In this document: piece by piece, positions 9,151 through 18,063 of the stretch | Position numbering within the stretch: the stretch's first letter is position 1 | How the letters are laid out: each line of letters begins with the position of its first letter | Assembly: GCF_001298675.1 (NCBI RefSeq) | Contig: NZ_CYIG01000005.1 | Coordinates: forward strand, 153,501 to 217,500 | Direction: 5' to 3' | Length of the DNA stretch: 64,000 nt | Origin: Paenacidovorax caeni | GTDB lineage: Bacteria; Pseudomonadota; Gammaproteobacteria; Burkholderiales; Burkholderiaceae_C | Notes under the pieces: generated by a model | What the model was told of the DNA's origin: nothing | The model's database searches: none | The model's input: only the letters and a program-made list of their open reading frames with translations | Program-made: the position numbers and the translations under genes

Positions 9151-9909
9151 ATGCAGGTTCCTGAATTTTTGTGCCTGTTTTCTGGCGAGGGGGCGTTCAC
9201 GGTGCAGGCCTGTTTGCCGGGCCAGCGCCACGTGGCGCAACGCCGCGCGAGCCCCCACGAGCTGGCCGCGCTGCTGCACGACAGCCCCGCCGCCATGACG
9301 TTTGATGACTGGCACTTTCCGATTGCGCGCTACGAGCTCGATCCGGTGGGCAAAGTGCTGCGCATTTACGCGCAGGGTGCGCGCCGCCGTCCGTCCCAGG
9401 CGGCCAGTGCAGCGCAGGCGCCGCACTTTCCCGCGCTGCCAGCCCAGGCCCCCAAGGTGCCCTCTGACGACCCGGCCGCGCTGCCCAGCGGGGTGCAGGC
9501 ACTGGCGGCGCTGCATGCGCAGTATCTGGCGCTGCTGCACTGGGAGGTGAAGGCGCTGGGGGTGCAGCCCACGGCGCTGGTGCATTTGCTGGGGCGGCTG
9601 GGCGAGTTTCACTGCGCGCTGCAAGTTGGCGGGCAGCTGGCCGCACGCACGCACCAGCGCGGCTTTGATGTGCTGGGGCCGGACGGGCAGCGCATCAGCG
9701 TGAAAACCACCGCCCAGGCCAGCGGTTTTGTGGCCATTGGCCAAAGTACGGCGGCGCAGGCCGATGCGCTGATGCTGGTGCAGTACCGCGACGGCGAGAC
9801 CCATACGCTGTACTACGGCCCGATGCAGCCGGCGCTGGACAGCGCGCGGGTGTATGGCAGCAGTTTTGAGCTGGACCTGTCGGTGGCACGCCGGCTGGCA
9901 GCGGGTTAA
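9151..9909 (+). CDS. Uncharacterised protein with a possible PD-(D/E)XK-like C-terminal domain
   Basis: A 252-residue soluble protein, not firmly recognised. Residues 1-75 form a Trp/Phe-containing N-terminal segment and about 85-115 an Ala/Pro-rich linker. The C-terminal part has a Glu (GRLGEFHCALQ), then RGFDVLGPDGQRISVKTT, resembling the E...D...xVK layout of restriction-endonuclease-like folds (DUF6998-type). No transmembrane segment or signal is seen. It stands alone, with an AGAGG ribosome site, between holA and the convergent FAD gene. A nuclease role is only a guess from motif spacing. Confidence 0.6.
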   Translation: MQVPEFLCLFSGEGAFTVQACLPGQRHVAQRRASPHELAALLHDSPAAMTFDDWHFPIARYELDPVGKVLRIYAQGARRRPSQAASAAQAPHFPALPAQAPKVPSDDPAALPSGVQALAALHAQYLALLHWEVKALGVQPTALVHLLGRLGEFHCALQVGGQLAARTHQRGFDVLGPDGQRISVKTTAQASGFVAIGQSTAAQADALMLVQYRDGETHTLYYGPMQPALDSARVYGSSFELDLSVARRLAAG

Positions 9910-9957
9910 CCGCAGCGCTTGTGGCCCAAAGGGCGTGGCCTGTAGCGGGGCGCTGCT

Positions 9958-11634
9958 TCAGGCGCTGACCAGCCCGGCCGCGTGCCCGCGTGTAAAGGCT
10001 TCTTCAAACACCGAATAGCCCGACCAGTCCGCGTGGGCAAAGGCCAGCCGGGCGGTGCCTGGTGTGGGCAGGGGCTGTACGCGCTCTCCATTCGATAGCT
10101 GCCAGCGCTTGCTGGGAAAGCGTTGCAGGCCGATTTGGCTCAAAAAAGCCTGGGTGCCGGGAACGGGGATGGACATGGCGTGGCCGTAGCGCGTGATGTC
10201 CATGCGTGTGGCGCGTGCAGTGATGTCGGGGTGCGCGCGGGCGAGCGCGGCCAGGATGGCGTCGCGCCAAAAAGTCCAGGGCTGGGTGGACAGCGCCTGG
10301 CGGCCATCGGGCCAGTCGCCCAGGGCCTGGTAGTAGGTCAGCACCGTGGGGTCGGTGGCGGTGGCGCGGGGGGCCAGCCGCTGGTGTCCGGCATCGACGT
10401 AGCCCAGGCCGCCGGGGTTGGGATCGGCGTAGAGCACGTTGTCCCAGGCCGGAGCGGCGCCAGGGCGGTCTTGCAGCGGCGCATCAATATGGAGATTGGC
10501 CACCAGCCAGGGCGCCCAGCGCAGGCGCTGGGCCGCCTGGGTCAGCAGCGCCGGTGCCGGCTGCACCACGCGTGCGGCCACGTACACCGGCAGCGCCACC
10601 ACGCAGCGTGCCGCCTGCCAGCGCTCCACGCTGTCGCTGGCGTGCAGGTACACGTCCACCTCCACGCCGTGGCGGCTTTCGACAATGCGCAGCACACTGG
10701 CGCCGGTGCGCAGCTGGCCCGCTGCCTGCAGCGGTGCGGCCAGGCGCTGGGCCAGCCAGCCGTTGCCTTCGGGCCAGGTGAGCACGCCTTCGCGCTCGGG
10801 CGTGGCGTCGTCGCCCGGGGCATGGAAGCCATGGCGGCTGGCAAAGTAGTGGATGCCGGCCCAGGCCGACACACGGGCCAGGCCGGCGCCAAAGTCATCG
10901 CGGCAGCAGTAGTCCAGATACCAGCGCAGGTGCACATCGTCCAGGCCTTCCTGGTCCAGCCATTTATCAAAAATGAGAGCGTCTAGCGCTTGGTGGACGG
11001 GCGCTAGGGGCTGATTTCGCCTCCAACCCCGTGGCGTGGGCATGTGGAACGGCGCGCTGCGTGACAGGGCGGCCACGCGTGCGGCAAAGCGCCGGTACTG
11101 GGCCAGTGTGCGCGCGGGCACGCCGTCCACGGGCAGCAGGCCCTCTTGCCATTGGCCGCCGAAATGCAGGCGCTCCTGCGGGCTGTGGCACAGGTGGCGT
11201 TCGTCGTACCGCCAGCGGCCGGCCACGCGCTGGCGCAGGCCCAGCTCTTCCAGCAGGTCCTGCACCTCGTGGGCGTCGTCGCCGGGCAGGGGGAGGTAGT
11301 GCGCACCCAGGGGGCAGGGCAGGCCGTTGACCTGGCCCGCGCGGCTATTGCCGCCGGGCTGGTCTTCAAGCTCCAGCAGCACAAAGTCGTCCTGCCCCGC
11401 CAGGCGCAGCGCGCGCGCTGCTGCCAGCCCGGCGATGCCGCCGCCGGCGATGACCACGCGCGCGCGGCGCACCAGGGCCGGTACGGGCGGCGCGGCGCGC
11501 GCCAGCCGGTCACGCAGGGCATGGCCGCGCTCCAGGGCGATGCCGGTGAACCCGCCCTCGACCGCGCGCGGCGCGGGCGCGCAGCCGCCCAGGCCCAGCA
11601 GCGGCGCGGTGGCGAGGAACTGGCGCCGCTGCAT
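9958..11634 (-). CDS. FAD-dependent oxidoreductase of the amine oxidase/NAD(P)-binding type
   Basis: A 558-residue flavoprotein. MQRRQFLATAPLLGLGGCAPAP is a combined RR/lipobox export signal. The FAD-binding loop VVIAGGGIAGLAAARAL is followed by the acidic strand end LLELEDQPGGNSR. The C-terminal part contains AHADWSGYSVFEEAF, typical of the flavin amine oxidase fold; the substrate is unknown. Two copies of the dispersed repeat are read in frame, giving residues about 201-223 (NQPLAPVHQALDALIF) and 496-514 (IGLQRFPSKRWQLSN). It starts 1 bp after the HD-GYP regulator stop and may belong with the upstream aminopropyltransferase gene as a polyamine-related enzyme; that link is inferred. Confidence 0.8.
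   Translation of the reverse strand: MQRRQFLATAPLLGLGGCAPAPRAVEGGFTGIALERGHALRDRLARAAPPVPALVRRARVVIAGGGIAGLAAARALRLAGQDDFVLLELEDQPGGNSRAGQVNGLPCPLGAHYLPLPGDDAHEVQDLLEELGLRQRVAGRWRYDERHLCHSPQERLHFGGQWQEGLLPVDGVPARTLAQYRRFAARVAALSRSAPFHMPTPRGWRRNQPLAPVHQALDALIFDKWLDQEGLDDVHLRWYLDYCCRDDFGAGLARVSAWAGIHYFASRHGFHAPGDDATPEREGVLTWPEGNGWLAQRLAAPLQAAGQLRTGASVLRIVESRHGVEVDVYLHASDSVERWQAARCVVALPVYVAARVVQPAPALLTQAAQRLRWAPWLVANLHIDAPLQDRPGAAPAWDNVLYADPNPGGLGYVDAGHQRLAPRATATDPTVLTYYQALGDWPDGRQALSTQPWTFWRDAILAALARAHPDITARATRMDITRYGHAMSIPVPGTQAFLSQIGLQRFPSKRWQLSNGERVQPLPTPGTARLAFAHADWSGYSVFEEAFTRGHAAGLVSA
10092..10146 (+). repeat. Dispersed stem-loop repeat copy 4, inside the FAD oxidoreductase gene
   Basis: GATAGCTGCCAGCGCTTG, then AAGCGTTGCAGGCCGATTTGG. 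It is read in frame by the minus-strand gene as IGLQRFPSKRWQLSN. The same segment is open in a second minus-strand frame. Confidence 0.8.
10965..11030 (+). repeat. Dispersed stem-loop repeat copy 5, inside the FAD oxidoreductase gene
   Basis: GTCTAGCGCTTGGTGG, then GGGCGCTAGGGGCTGATTTCGC. It is translated on the minus strand as NQPLAPVHQALDALIF. The peptide resembles that made by copy 7 in a different gene (shared pattern N-Q-x-L-x-P-V-x-Q-A). Confidence 0.8.
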
Positions 11635-11635
11635 T

Positions 11636-12628
11636 TCAATCCTGCCAACGCTGGCGGATGTCCAATAGCTCTGGTAGCAGTGGCGCGAAAAGGCGCACCA
11701 GTTCCGGGTCGAAGTGCTGGCCGGCCTGTGCCGCGATGTGCGCCATGGCGTCCTCGGGGGCCCAGGCCTTCTTGTAGGGGCGCACCGAGGTCAGGGCGTC
11801 GAACACGTCGGCCAGGGCGACGATGCGCGCCTCCAGCGGGATGTGTTCGCCCGCGAGGCCTGCGGGGTAGCCACTGCCGTCCCATTTTTCATGGTGCGCC
11901 AGCGCCACCGAGCGCGCCAGGCGCAGCACGCCGGAGGGGTGCTCGCCGATGATTTCGGCGCCGATTTCGGGGTGGCGGCGCATGGTGGCCCATTCCTGGG
12001 GGTCCAGCGGGCCGGGCTTTTGCAGCACGGCGTCAGGAATGCCGATCTTGCCCACGTCGTGCATGGGAGCGGCGTTGAGCAGGTCGTCAGCCCATTCCGC
12101 GCCACAGCCCGCAGCCAGCGCCAGCCGGTGCGCGAAGTGGCTCATGCGGATGACGTGCATGCCGGTTTCGTTGTCCTTGTACTCGGCGGCGCGGCCCAGG
12201 CGCTGCACGATCTGCAGCCGGGTTTCGCGCAGCTCGTCCATGCGCACCAGCGACAGGTAGGTGCGCACCCGCGCGCGCACCACGGGCGGGCTGACGGGCT
12301 TGGTGATGTAGTCCACCGCGCCCGCGTCAAACCCGGCGGTTTCGTCCTGGCTGTCGGTGAGGGCGGTGATGAAAATCACCGGGATGGAGGCCGTGGCGGC
12401 ATCGGCCTTGAGCGCGCGGCACACGGCGTAGCCATCCAGGTTGGGCATCATGACGTCGAGCAACACCAGGTCGGGCCGCTGCTCGCGCGCCACCTGCAAT
12501 GCGCGCTCGCCGTCGGTGGCAAACAGCAGCCGGTAGTCGGCCTGCAGGATGTGGCGCAGCACCTGCAGGTTGGTCGGCTCATCGTCTACCAGCAGCAGGC
12601 GGGGTCGCAGGTCGGGGGTGGGGTTCAT
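11636..12628 (-). CDS. Response regulator with HD-GYP cyclic-di-GMP phosphodiesterase domain
   Basis: 330 residues. The receiver domain (about 9-125) has LLLVDDEPTN and the phosphoacceptor region LVLLDVMMPN, with the conserved Thr and Lys (FITALT, ITKPVS). The HD-GYP output domain (about 150-325) keeps HDVGKIGIPD and HHEKWDGSGYP, so it should be an active c-di-GMP hydrolase. Its ATG overlaps the histidine kinase stop by 4 nt (12625-12628), showing coupling: the kinase most likely phosphorylates this protein. One base separates it from the FAD oxidoreductase downstream. Confidence 0.95.
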   Translation of the reverse strand: MNPTPDLRPRLLLVDDEPTNLQVLRHILQADYRLLFATDGERALQVAREQRPDLVLLDVMMPNLDGYAVCRALKADAATASIPVIFITALTDSQDETAGFDAGAVDYITKPVSPPVVRARVRTYLSLVRMDELRETRLQIVQRLGRAAEYKDNETGMHVIRMSHFAHRLALAAGCGAEWADDLLNAAPMHDVGKIGIPDAVLQKPGPLDPQEWATMRRHPEIGAEIIGEHPSGVLRLARSVALAHHEKWDGSGYPAGLAGEHIPLEARIVALADVFDALTSVRPYKKAWAPEDAMAHIAAQAGQHFDPELVRLFAPLLPELLDIRQRWQD

Positions 12629-15600
12629 GCGGGGTTCTCCGTGGGCGCATCGATCCAGTGCGTGCGCAGCTGCTGCAGCTGCGCCAGCGCCTGGTCGAAG
12701 TCAAAGGTGTCGATGGCCTCCTGCAGGCGCTCGGTGGCGTCGGCGGGCAATAGCTGCACCAGCACGTCCAGCGGCGGCTGGGCCAGCTCGGACTGCGCCA
12801 AGGCCTGCTGCAGCGCGTGCGCGGCGTCCCGGGCCTGCTGGCGCTGGTCGGCGGTCAGCGGCGCGTGCTGGCCCACGCCAGGGGCGGGTGCTGCGGCGGC
12901 CTCGGCCTCGTGGGCCAGGGCCTGCTGCACGGCCTGCAACGCGGCGGGCAGGGCAGCCACCAGCGGCTGCAGCGCCGTGCGGTCCAGGCTGTGGGCCGCT
13001 TCCTCAATGCGCTGCGCCAGCGTTTGCAGCGGGCCAAGCGCCAGGTTGCCTGCCGCACCACGCAGGCGGTGGGCCAGCGCACGGGCAGCGTCCATATCGG
13101 GCTGCGCCACCATGGCCTGCAAGGTGGCGGGGGTGGCAGCGTGGTCGGCCAGCAGGCGCGCCACGGCGTCGCGCAACAAGGCGCGCTGGCCCCACAGGCG
13201 GGTGCCGCGTTCCCAGTCCACGGCGGGCACGGCAGCCTGGGGGGCGGGGGGCATGTCGGGGCCGCGCGACAGGGTCTGCAGGCTGCTCCAGCCCGACGAG
13301 GAGGCATCGGGCTGCAGGTGCAGCACGCGGGCGATTTCGCGGAACAGGCGGGCGGGCTCCAGCGGCTTGCTCGCAAAGCCATCCATGCCCGCAGCGCGTG
13401 CGTTGCGCCGGTCCTGCTCCAGCACGCTGGCGGACAAGGCGATTACCGGCACTGGCTCACGCCGTTGCACCTGCTCGAACGCGCGGATGCGGCGCGTGGC
13501 CTCCAGGCCGTCCATGCCGGGCATCTGCAGGTCCATCAGCACCACGTCGAAGCGCCCGGCCTCGTAGGCGGCGACCGCGCTTTCGCCGTCCCGCGCCACG
13601 GTGACTTGGTGGCGCCCCCGGTCCAGATGGATCTGCAGCAGCTCGATGTTGGCCGGCACATCGTCCACCACCAGCATGCGCAGCGGCGGCAGCTGCACGG
13701 CCTGGCTCACGCAGGCCACGGCCGCCGTGGCCTGCCCCACGGGCAGCGGCACGCACACGGTGAACGTGGTGCCCACGCCCAACGTGCTGCGCACGCTGAT
13801 GCTGCCGCCCATCCGCTCCACCAGCTGGCGCGAGATGGTGGTGCCCAGGCCGGTGCCGCCGAACTGCCGCGTGGTGGACGCATCGGCCTGTGCAAAGGGG
13901 TCGAAGATGCGCTCCAGGTGCTGCGCGGCGATGCCGATGCCGGTGTCCTCCACCTCGATCACCAGCGTGCCGTCGTGGTAGTCCAGCCGCAGCAGCACAT
14001 GGCCGCGCTCGGTGAACTTGAGCGCGTTGCCCAGCAGGTTCAGCAGCACCTGCTGCAGGCGCAGTGCGTCGCCCCGCAGGTAGGGCGGGACCCGTTCAGC
14101 CATCACGCACTGCAGCGCAAGCCCCTTCTTGCCCGCATGGATGCGCAGCGTGGCGAGGATCTGGTCGCACACCTCCTGCAGCGAGAAGTCGGCAATCTCC
14201 ATCTCGACCGCGCCTTTCTCCAGCTTGGCCGTATCCAGGATGTCGTTGAGCAGGCGCAGCATGGAGCGGGCCGCTTGCTGCACGGTGCCCAGGTGGCGAC
14301 GCTGCTCGGCGTCCAAGGGGGTGTCGAGCAGCGCCTCAGTGAAGCCGATGATGGCGTTCATGGGCGTGCGGATTTCGTGGCTCATGTTGGCCAGGAAGGT
14401 GCTGCGCGCGGCGGCAGCGGCTTCCGCGCGCTCCTTGGCCTCGCGCAGTTCCTGCTCCATGGCGAGGCGCTCGGTGAGGTCGGTGACGAATTTCATGACC
14501 TTGAAGGGCCGGCCGTCCACGTCGAAGATGGGGTTGTAGGAGCCGTACATCCAGATGCGCCGCCCGCCCTTGCCCAGGCGCAGGTGCTCGCCCGCGTCGC
14601 ACTCGCCGCGCGCCAGCTTGGCCCACAGCGCGGCGTAGGCGGGGCTTTCCGCAATCGGCGCCGGGCACAACTGGCGGTGGTGGAGCTGGCGCAGCTCCTC
14701 CAGCGTATAGCCCATGAGATCGAGGTAATTGGCATTGGCCGTGAGCACCTGGCCCGTCAGGTCGAACTCCACCACGGCCATGGCCCGGTGCAGGGCGGCG
14801 GAGGTGCCCGCGAACTCGGCGTTGCGCGCCTTGCTCTCGGTGATGTCCAGGATCACGCCATCGATCCAGCGCGCGCCGGCGCCGCTCTCATCGCCGGGCA
14901 CGCCGCTCTCATCGCCGGGCACGCCGCTCTCATCGCCGGGCACGCCGCGCCCGTATTCGGCCAGCCAGCGCGTGCGGCCGTCGCGCGTGCGGATGCGGTA
15001 TTCGACGCGGTAGGCGCGCTGCTGCGCCAGCGCCTGCGCGACCTCGGGGGCGATGCGCTGCGCATCCTCTGCGTGCGTGATGTGGCCGAAATGCACGCGC
15101 CCCTGCAGGAAGTCCTCGGCGCTCCAGCCGGTGAGGGGCAGCACGGCGTCGCTGATGAACTCCATGGGCCAGTCGCCCTCGTTGCGGCAGCGGAAGGCCA
15201 CGCCGGGGATGTTGCCCACCAGGGTGCGCAGCTGCTCCTCGCGGCGGCGCAGCGCGCTTTCCATGGCGCGGCGCGCGCTGATGTCGGTGATGAAGCCCAC
15301 GAACAGCGCCTCGCCAGGCAGCGCCACGCGGCCCACGGCCAGGCGGATGGGCAGCACGCTGCCGTCCTTGCGCAGGGCCTCGACCTCGCGCCCCCGGCCG
15401 ATGATGCTGGAGCGCCCCGTGGTCAGGTGCGTGGACAGGTAGCCGTCGTGCGCCGACTGGTGCGGCTCGGGCATGAGCATGCTGACATTGCGCCCGATCA
15501 CCTCCTCGGCGCGCCAGCCCAGCAGGTGCTCGGCCGCGCCGTTGAACGACTGCACGATGCCGCGGCCGTTGATGGTGATGATGCCGTCCACCGCCGTGTC

Positions 15601-16428
15601 GGTGATGGCGCGCAGGCGCGACTCGCTGCGCCGCGTCTGCCACAGCATCTGCCGGTAGCGCAGGCCCGCATTGGCGGCGATGACCACCAGGCTCAGCGCC
15701 ACCGTGACCACGGCGACCGCCAGCGACAGCGAGGTCTGCACCGGCACGCTGAACGCGGTCTGGTTGAGCCGCTCGATGGGCTCGACGAAACGCAGCGCCG
15801 CCATGCCGGTGTAGTGCATGCCCGCGATCGCCAGGCCCATGACGCCGCCGGCCAGCACTGTGACCGGCGCCGTGCCCACACGCAGGCGCTGCTGCAGGCC
15901 AAAGCGCACCCACAGGGCCAGCACCGCCAGCAGCACCGCCACCACGATGGACAGGGCAAAGCCACGCGCGTCGTAGCGCATGAGCGGCGCCAGCTCCGAG
16001 GCCGCCATGCCGATGTAGTGCATGGCGCCTATGCCCGCGCCGACGAGCACGCCGCTGCCCAGCAGCACGGGCGCGCGCACCCGTTCGCGCACCAGCATGC
16101 GCAGCGCCACCCACGAGGCGCCCAGGCTGGGCAGCACCGACAGCGCCGTCATCCCCGGGTCGAAGCGCCCCTGGCCGCACACGGCAAAGGCCAGCATGCC
16201 GATGTAGTGCATGGTCCACACGCCGCTGCCCAGCGCCAGCGCTCCCGAGCCCAGCGCGAGCTGGCGCAAGCCGCGCGACTCGGCCGCGCGCGCCAGCGCC
16301 GCCATGTGCAGCGCCACGGCCGAGGCCCCCATGGACACCAGCACCGACAGCGCTACCAGCCACGGATCATGCTGGGACCACAGCAGCGGGTCGGGGGCGA
16401 TGGTGGCGGAAAAGTAGCTGTCGAACAT
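12625..16428 (-). CDS. MHYT-PAS hybrid histidine kinase with receiver and HPt domains
   Basis: 1267 residues. The N-terminal seven-helix MHYT sensor (about 10-260) shows three MHYT/MHYI motifs (TMHYIGM, AMHYIGM, GMHYTGM), proposed to bind a metal and sense O2, CO or NO. Three PAS domains follow (about 275-390, 395-530, 545-660), then HisKA with His684 (MSHEIRTPMN), an HATPase, a receiver with Asp966 (LMDLQMPGMDG), and HPt with His1120 (AHRLRGAAGN), i.e. a full phosphorelay. Residues near 503-523 are a perfect threefold GVPGDES repeat between PAS2 and PAS3. A long open frame on the other strand (12817-17040) is a codon-bias shadow. Confidence 0.95.
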   Translation of the reverse strand: MFDSYFSATIAPDPLLWSQHDPWLVALSVLVSMGASAVALHMAALARAAESRGLRQLALGSGALALGSGVWTMHYIGMLAFAVCGQGRFDPGMTALSVLPSLGASWVALRMLVRERVRAPVLLGSGVLVGAGIGAMHYIGMAASELAPLMRYDARGFALSIVVAVLLAVLALWVRFGLQQRLRVGTAPVTVLAGGVMGLAIAGMHYTGMAALRFVEPIERLNQTAFSVPVQTSLSLAVAVVTVALSLVVIAANAGLRYRQMLWQTRRSESRLRAITDTAVDGIITINGRGIVQSFNGAAEHLLGWRAEEVIGRNVSMLMPEPHQSAHDGYLSTHLTTGRSSIIGRGREVEALRKDGSVLPIRLAVGRVALPGEALFVGFITDISARRAMESALRRREEQLRTLVGNIPGVAFRCRNEGDWPMEFISDAVLPLTGWSAEDFLQGRVHFGHITHAEDAQRIAPEVAQALAQQRAYRVEYRIRTRDGRTRWLAEYGRGVPGDESGVPGDESGVPGDESGAGARWIDGVILDITESKARNAEFAGTSAALHRAMAVVEFDLTGQVLTANANYLDLMGYTLEELRQLHHRQLCPAPIAESPAYAALWAKLARGECDAGEHLRLGKGGRRIWMYGSYNPIFDVDGRPFKVMKFVTDLTERLAMEQELREAKERAEAAAAARSTFLANMSHEIRTPMNAIIGFTEALLDTPLDAEQRRHLGTVQQAARSMLRLLNDILDTAKLEKGAVEMEIADFSLQEVCDQILATLRIHAGKKGLALQCVMAERVPPYLRGDALRLQQVLLNLLGNALKFTERGHVLLRLDYHDGTLVIEVEDTGIGIAAQHLERIFDPFAQADASTTRQFGGTGLGTTISRQLVERMGGSISVRSTLGVGTTFTVCVPLPVGQATAAVACVSQAVQLPPLRMLVVDDVPANIELLQIHLDRGRHQVTVARDGESAVAAYEAGRFDVVLMDLQMPGMDGLEATRRIRAFEQVQRREPVPVIALSASVLEQDRRNARAAGMDGFASKPLEPARLFREIARVLHLQPDASSSGWSSLQTLSRGPDMPPAPQAAVPAVDWERGTRLWGQRALLRDAVARLLADHAATPATLQAMVAQPDMDAARALAHRLRGAAGNLALGPLQTLAQRIEEAAHSLDRTALQPLVAALPAALQAVQQALAHEAEAAAAPAPGVGQHAPLTADQRQQARDAAHALQQALAQSELAQPPLDVLVQLLPADATERLQEAIDTFDFDQALAQLQQLRTHWIDAPTENPA
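14881..14943 (-). repeat. Three perfect 21-bp tandem repeats inside the histidine kinase
   Basis: Three identical units (each GCCGCTCTCATCGCCGGGCA plus C on the plus strand) encode GVPGDES three times in the minus-strand kinase, at the end of PAS2. Being a multiple of three and identical, the copies look recently expanded, and copy number could vary without breaking the frame. Confidence 0.95.
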
Positions 16429-16500
16429 GGATGGGAGGGTGCGCAGGGCAGAAGACGTGGGCCGATCGCACCCATTGTGCAGGAGCCGCGCGTTCCGCGC

Positions 16501-18063
16501 TCAATGCGCCAGCACCTGGCCCCACTCCTGCTCGTAGGTGTGCACCAGAACCTGGTTGGACAGGCGGTTGACCTCGGCCGGCACGCGCGCCATGTCGCGC
16601 GGGAAGTCGCGCAGCAGCGCCAGCGTGGGCAGGTCCAGAAAGCGCAGCCCCGCGGGCAGCTCCGTGGGCATGCGCCAGGGCCGGCGGCTGGCCAGCACGT
16701 AGCCCCACTCGCCGAAGCTGGGCACATGCGCGTGGTAGGGCGTGGCGCGCAGGCCCACCGATTCGATGGTGGCCACCACCGTCCAGAAGCTGCGGCGCGC
16801 CACCAGCGGCGAGGTGGTCTGCACCACGGCGTAGCCGCTGGCCGACAGACGTTGGTCGAGCAGGGCGTAGAAGCTGTTGGTATAGAGCTTGCCGATGGCG
16901 AAGTTGGTAGGGTCGGGGAAGTCGACCACGATCACATCGAAGGTCTCCTGCGCAGGCAGCGCTTGCAGCCACTGGAATGCATCCTCGTTCACGATATGTA
17001 CCTTGGGGCTCCACAGGGCGTCGGCGTTCAGGCGGCGTAGCGCCGGGTCGTCGCGGAACAGGCGCGTCATGGCCGGATCCAGCTCCACCAGCGTCACCGA
17101 CTCGACCGAGGGGTACTTCAGGATCTCGCGCACCGCCATGCCGTCGCCGCCGCCCAGCACCGCCACCTTGCGCGGCGCACCGTGCGCCGCCATGGCCGGG
17201 TGCACCAGGGCCTCGTGGTAGCGGTACTCGTCGCGCTCGGCGAACTGCAGGTTGCCGTTGAGGAACAGGCGGTGGCCCGCGCGCCCCTGCGTGACCACGA
17301 TGCGCTGGTACGGCGAGGCTGCCGCGACCACGATGCGATCCTGGTAGAAGCGGTCCTCGGCCAGGCTGGTGATGCGGTCCGCGCCGACCAGGCCAGCCCC
17401 CAGCAGTGCTAGCACCCCTGCGCAGGCTGCCGTATACGCGGCACGCCGGTGCAGCTCATGGCGGAACAGCCACAGCGCCCACACGGCCACGGCCGCGTTC
17501 ATCAGGCCAAACACCAGCCCGGTGCGGATCAGCCCCAGGTGCGGCACCAGCACCAGCGGAAAGGCCAGCGACACGGCCAGCGCGCCCAGGTAGTCAAAGG
17601 TCAGCACCTGCGACACCAGATCCTTCAGCGCCACGTTGCGCTTCAAGATACGCATGACCAGCGGAATCTCCAGCCCCACCAGCGTGCCCACCAGCAGCAC
17701 CATGCCGTACAGCAGTGGGCGGAAGGCTCCCGGTACATAGGCGTTTGCTATGAAAAGCGTAGCTGGTAGCGCTCCACCAATCAGGGCGACCAGCAGTTCT
17801 ATGCGTAAAAAGTGGGCGGGCAGCTGGCGCTCGAAATAGCGCGACAGCCACGAGCCCACGCCCATGGCAAACAGATAGGTGCCGATGACGGTGGAGAACT
17901 GCAGCACCGAGTCGCCCAGCACATAGGACGCCAGGGCGCCCGCCGCCAGCTCGTACAGCAGCCCGCAGGCCGCCACCACGAAAACGCTGGCCAGCAGGGC
18001 GACGTCTATCGGGCGCGGCGCAGTCGCGTGAACCGGCGCTGTGGGCGAGATGGGGGAGTTCAT
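16501..18063 (-). CDS. Membrane-anchored polyamine aminopropyltransferase (spermidine synthase-like)
   Basis: 520 residues. The N-terminal half (about 15-220) has roughly seven hydrophobic helices starting VALLASVFVVAACGLLYELAA. The C-terminal half is a spermidine-synthase fold with the dcSAM/SAM loop GGGDGMAVREILK (about 302-314), the acidic ribose-binding VTLVELDP, and DFPDPTNFAIGKLYTNSFY in place of the usual DSTDP. The start at MNSPISPT is chosen because its ATG overlaps the preceding gene's stop by 4 nt. It probably transfers aminopropyl groups, with the membrane part of unknown role. Residues about 93-106 (GALPATLFIAN) coincide with a repeat-like segment. Confidence 0.88.
   Translation of the reverse strand: MNSPISPTAPVHATAPRPIDVALLASVFVVAACGLLYELAAGALASYVLGDSVLQFSTVIGTYLFAMGVGSWLSRYFERQLPAHFLRIELLVALIGGALPATLFIANAYVPGAFRPLLYGMVLLVGTLVGLEIPLVMRILKRNVALKDLVSQVLTFDYLGALAVSLAFPLVLVPHLGLIRTGLVFGLMNAAVAVWALWLFRHELHRRAAYTAACAGVLALLGAGLVGADRITSLAEDRFYQDRIVVAAASPYQRIVVTQGRAGHRLFLNGNLQFAERDEYRYHEALVHPAMAAHGAPRKVAVLGGGDGMAVREILKYPSVESVTLVELDPAMTRLFRDDPALRRLNADALWSPKVHIVNEDAFQWLQALPAQETFDVIVVDFPDPTNFAIGKLYTNSFYALLDQRLSASGYAVVQTTSPLVARRSFWTVVATIESVGLRATPYHAHVPSFGEWGYVLASRRPWRMPTELPAGLRFLDLPTLALLRDFPRDMARVPAEVNRLSNQVLVHTYEQEWGQVLAH
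17744..17785 (+). repeat. Repeat-like segment (copy 6, partial) inside the aminopropyltransferase gene
   Basis: GCTATGAAAAGCGTAGCTGGTAGCGCT matches the left half of the dispersed repeat (GCTAT-AAAA-TAGCTG-TAGCGCT). The right half is not recognisable. It is read in frame on the minus strand as GALPATLFIANA, within a transmembrane region. It could be chance, since small hydrophobic residues fit the protein. Confidence 0.45.

Noticed and set aside
12817..17040. 1407-codon open frame on the plus strand
   Set aside because: It runs antisense through the histidine kinase, has no family resemblance, and is His/Arg/Gly/Ala-rich, as expected for the opposite strand of a GC-rich gene.
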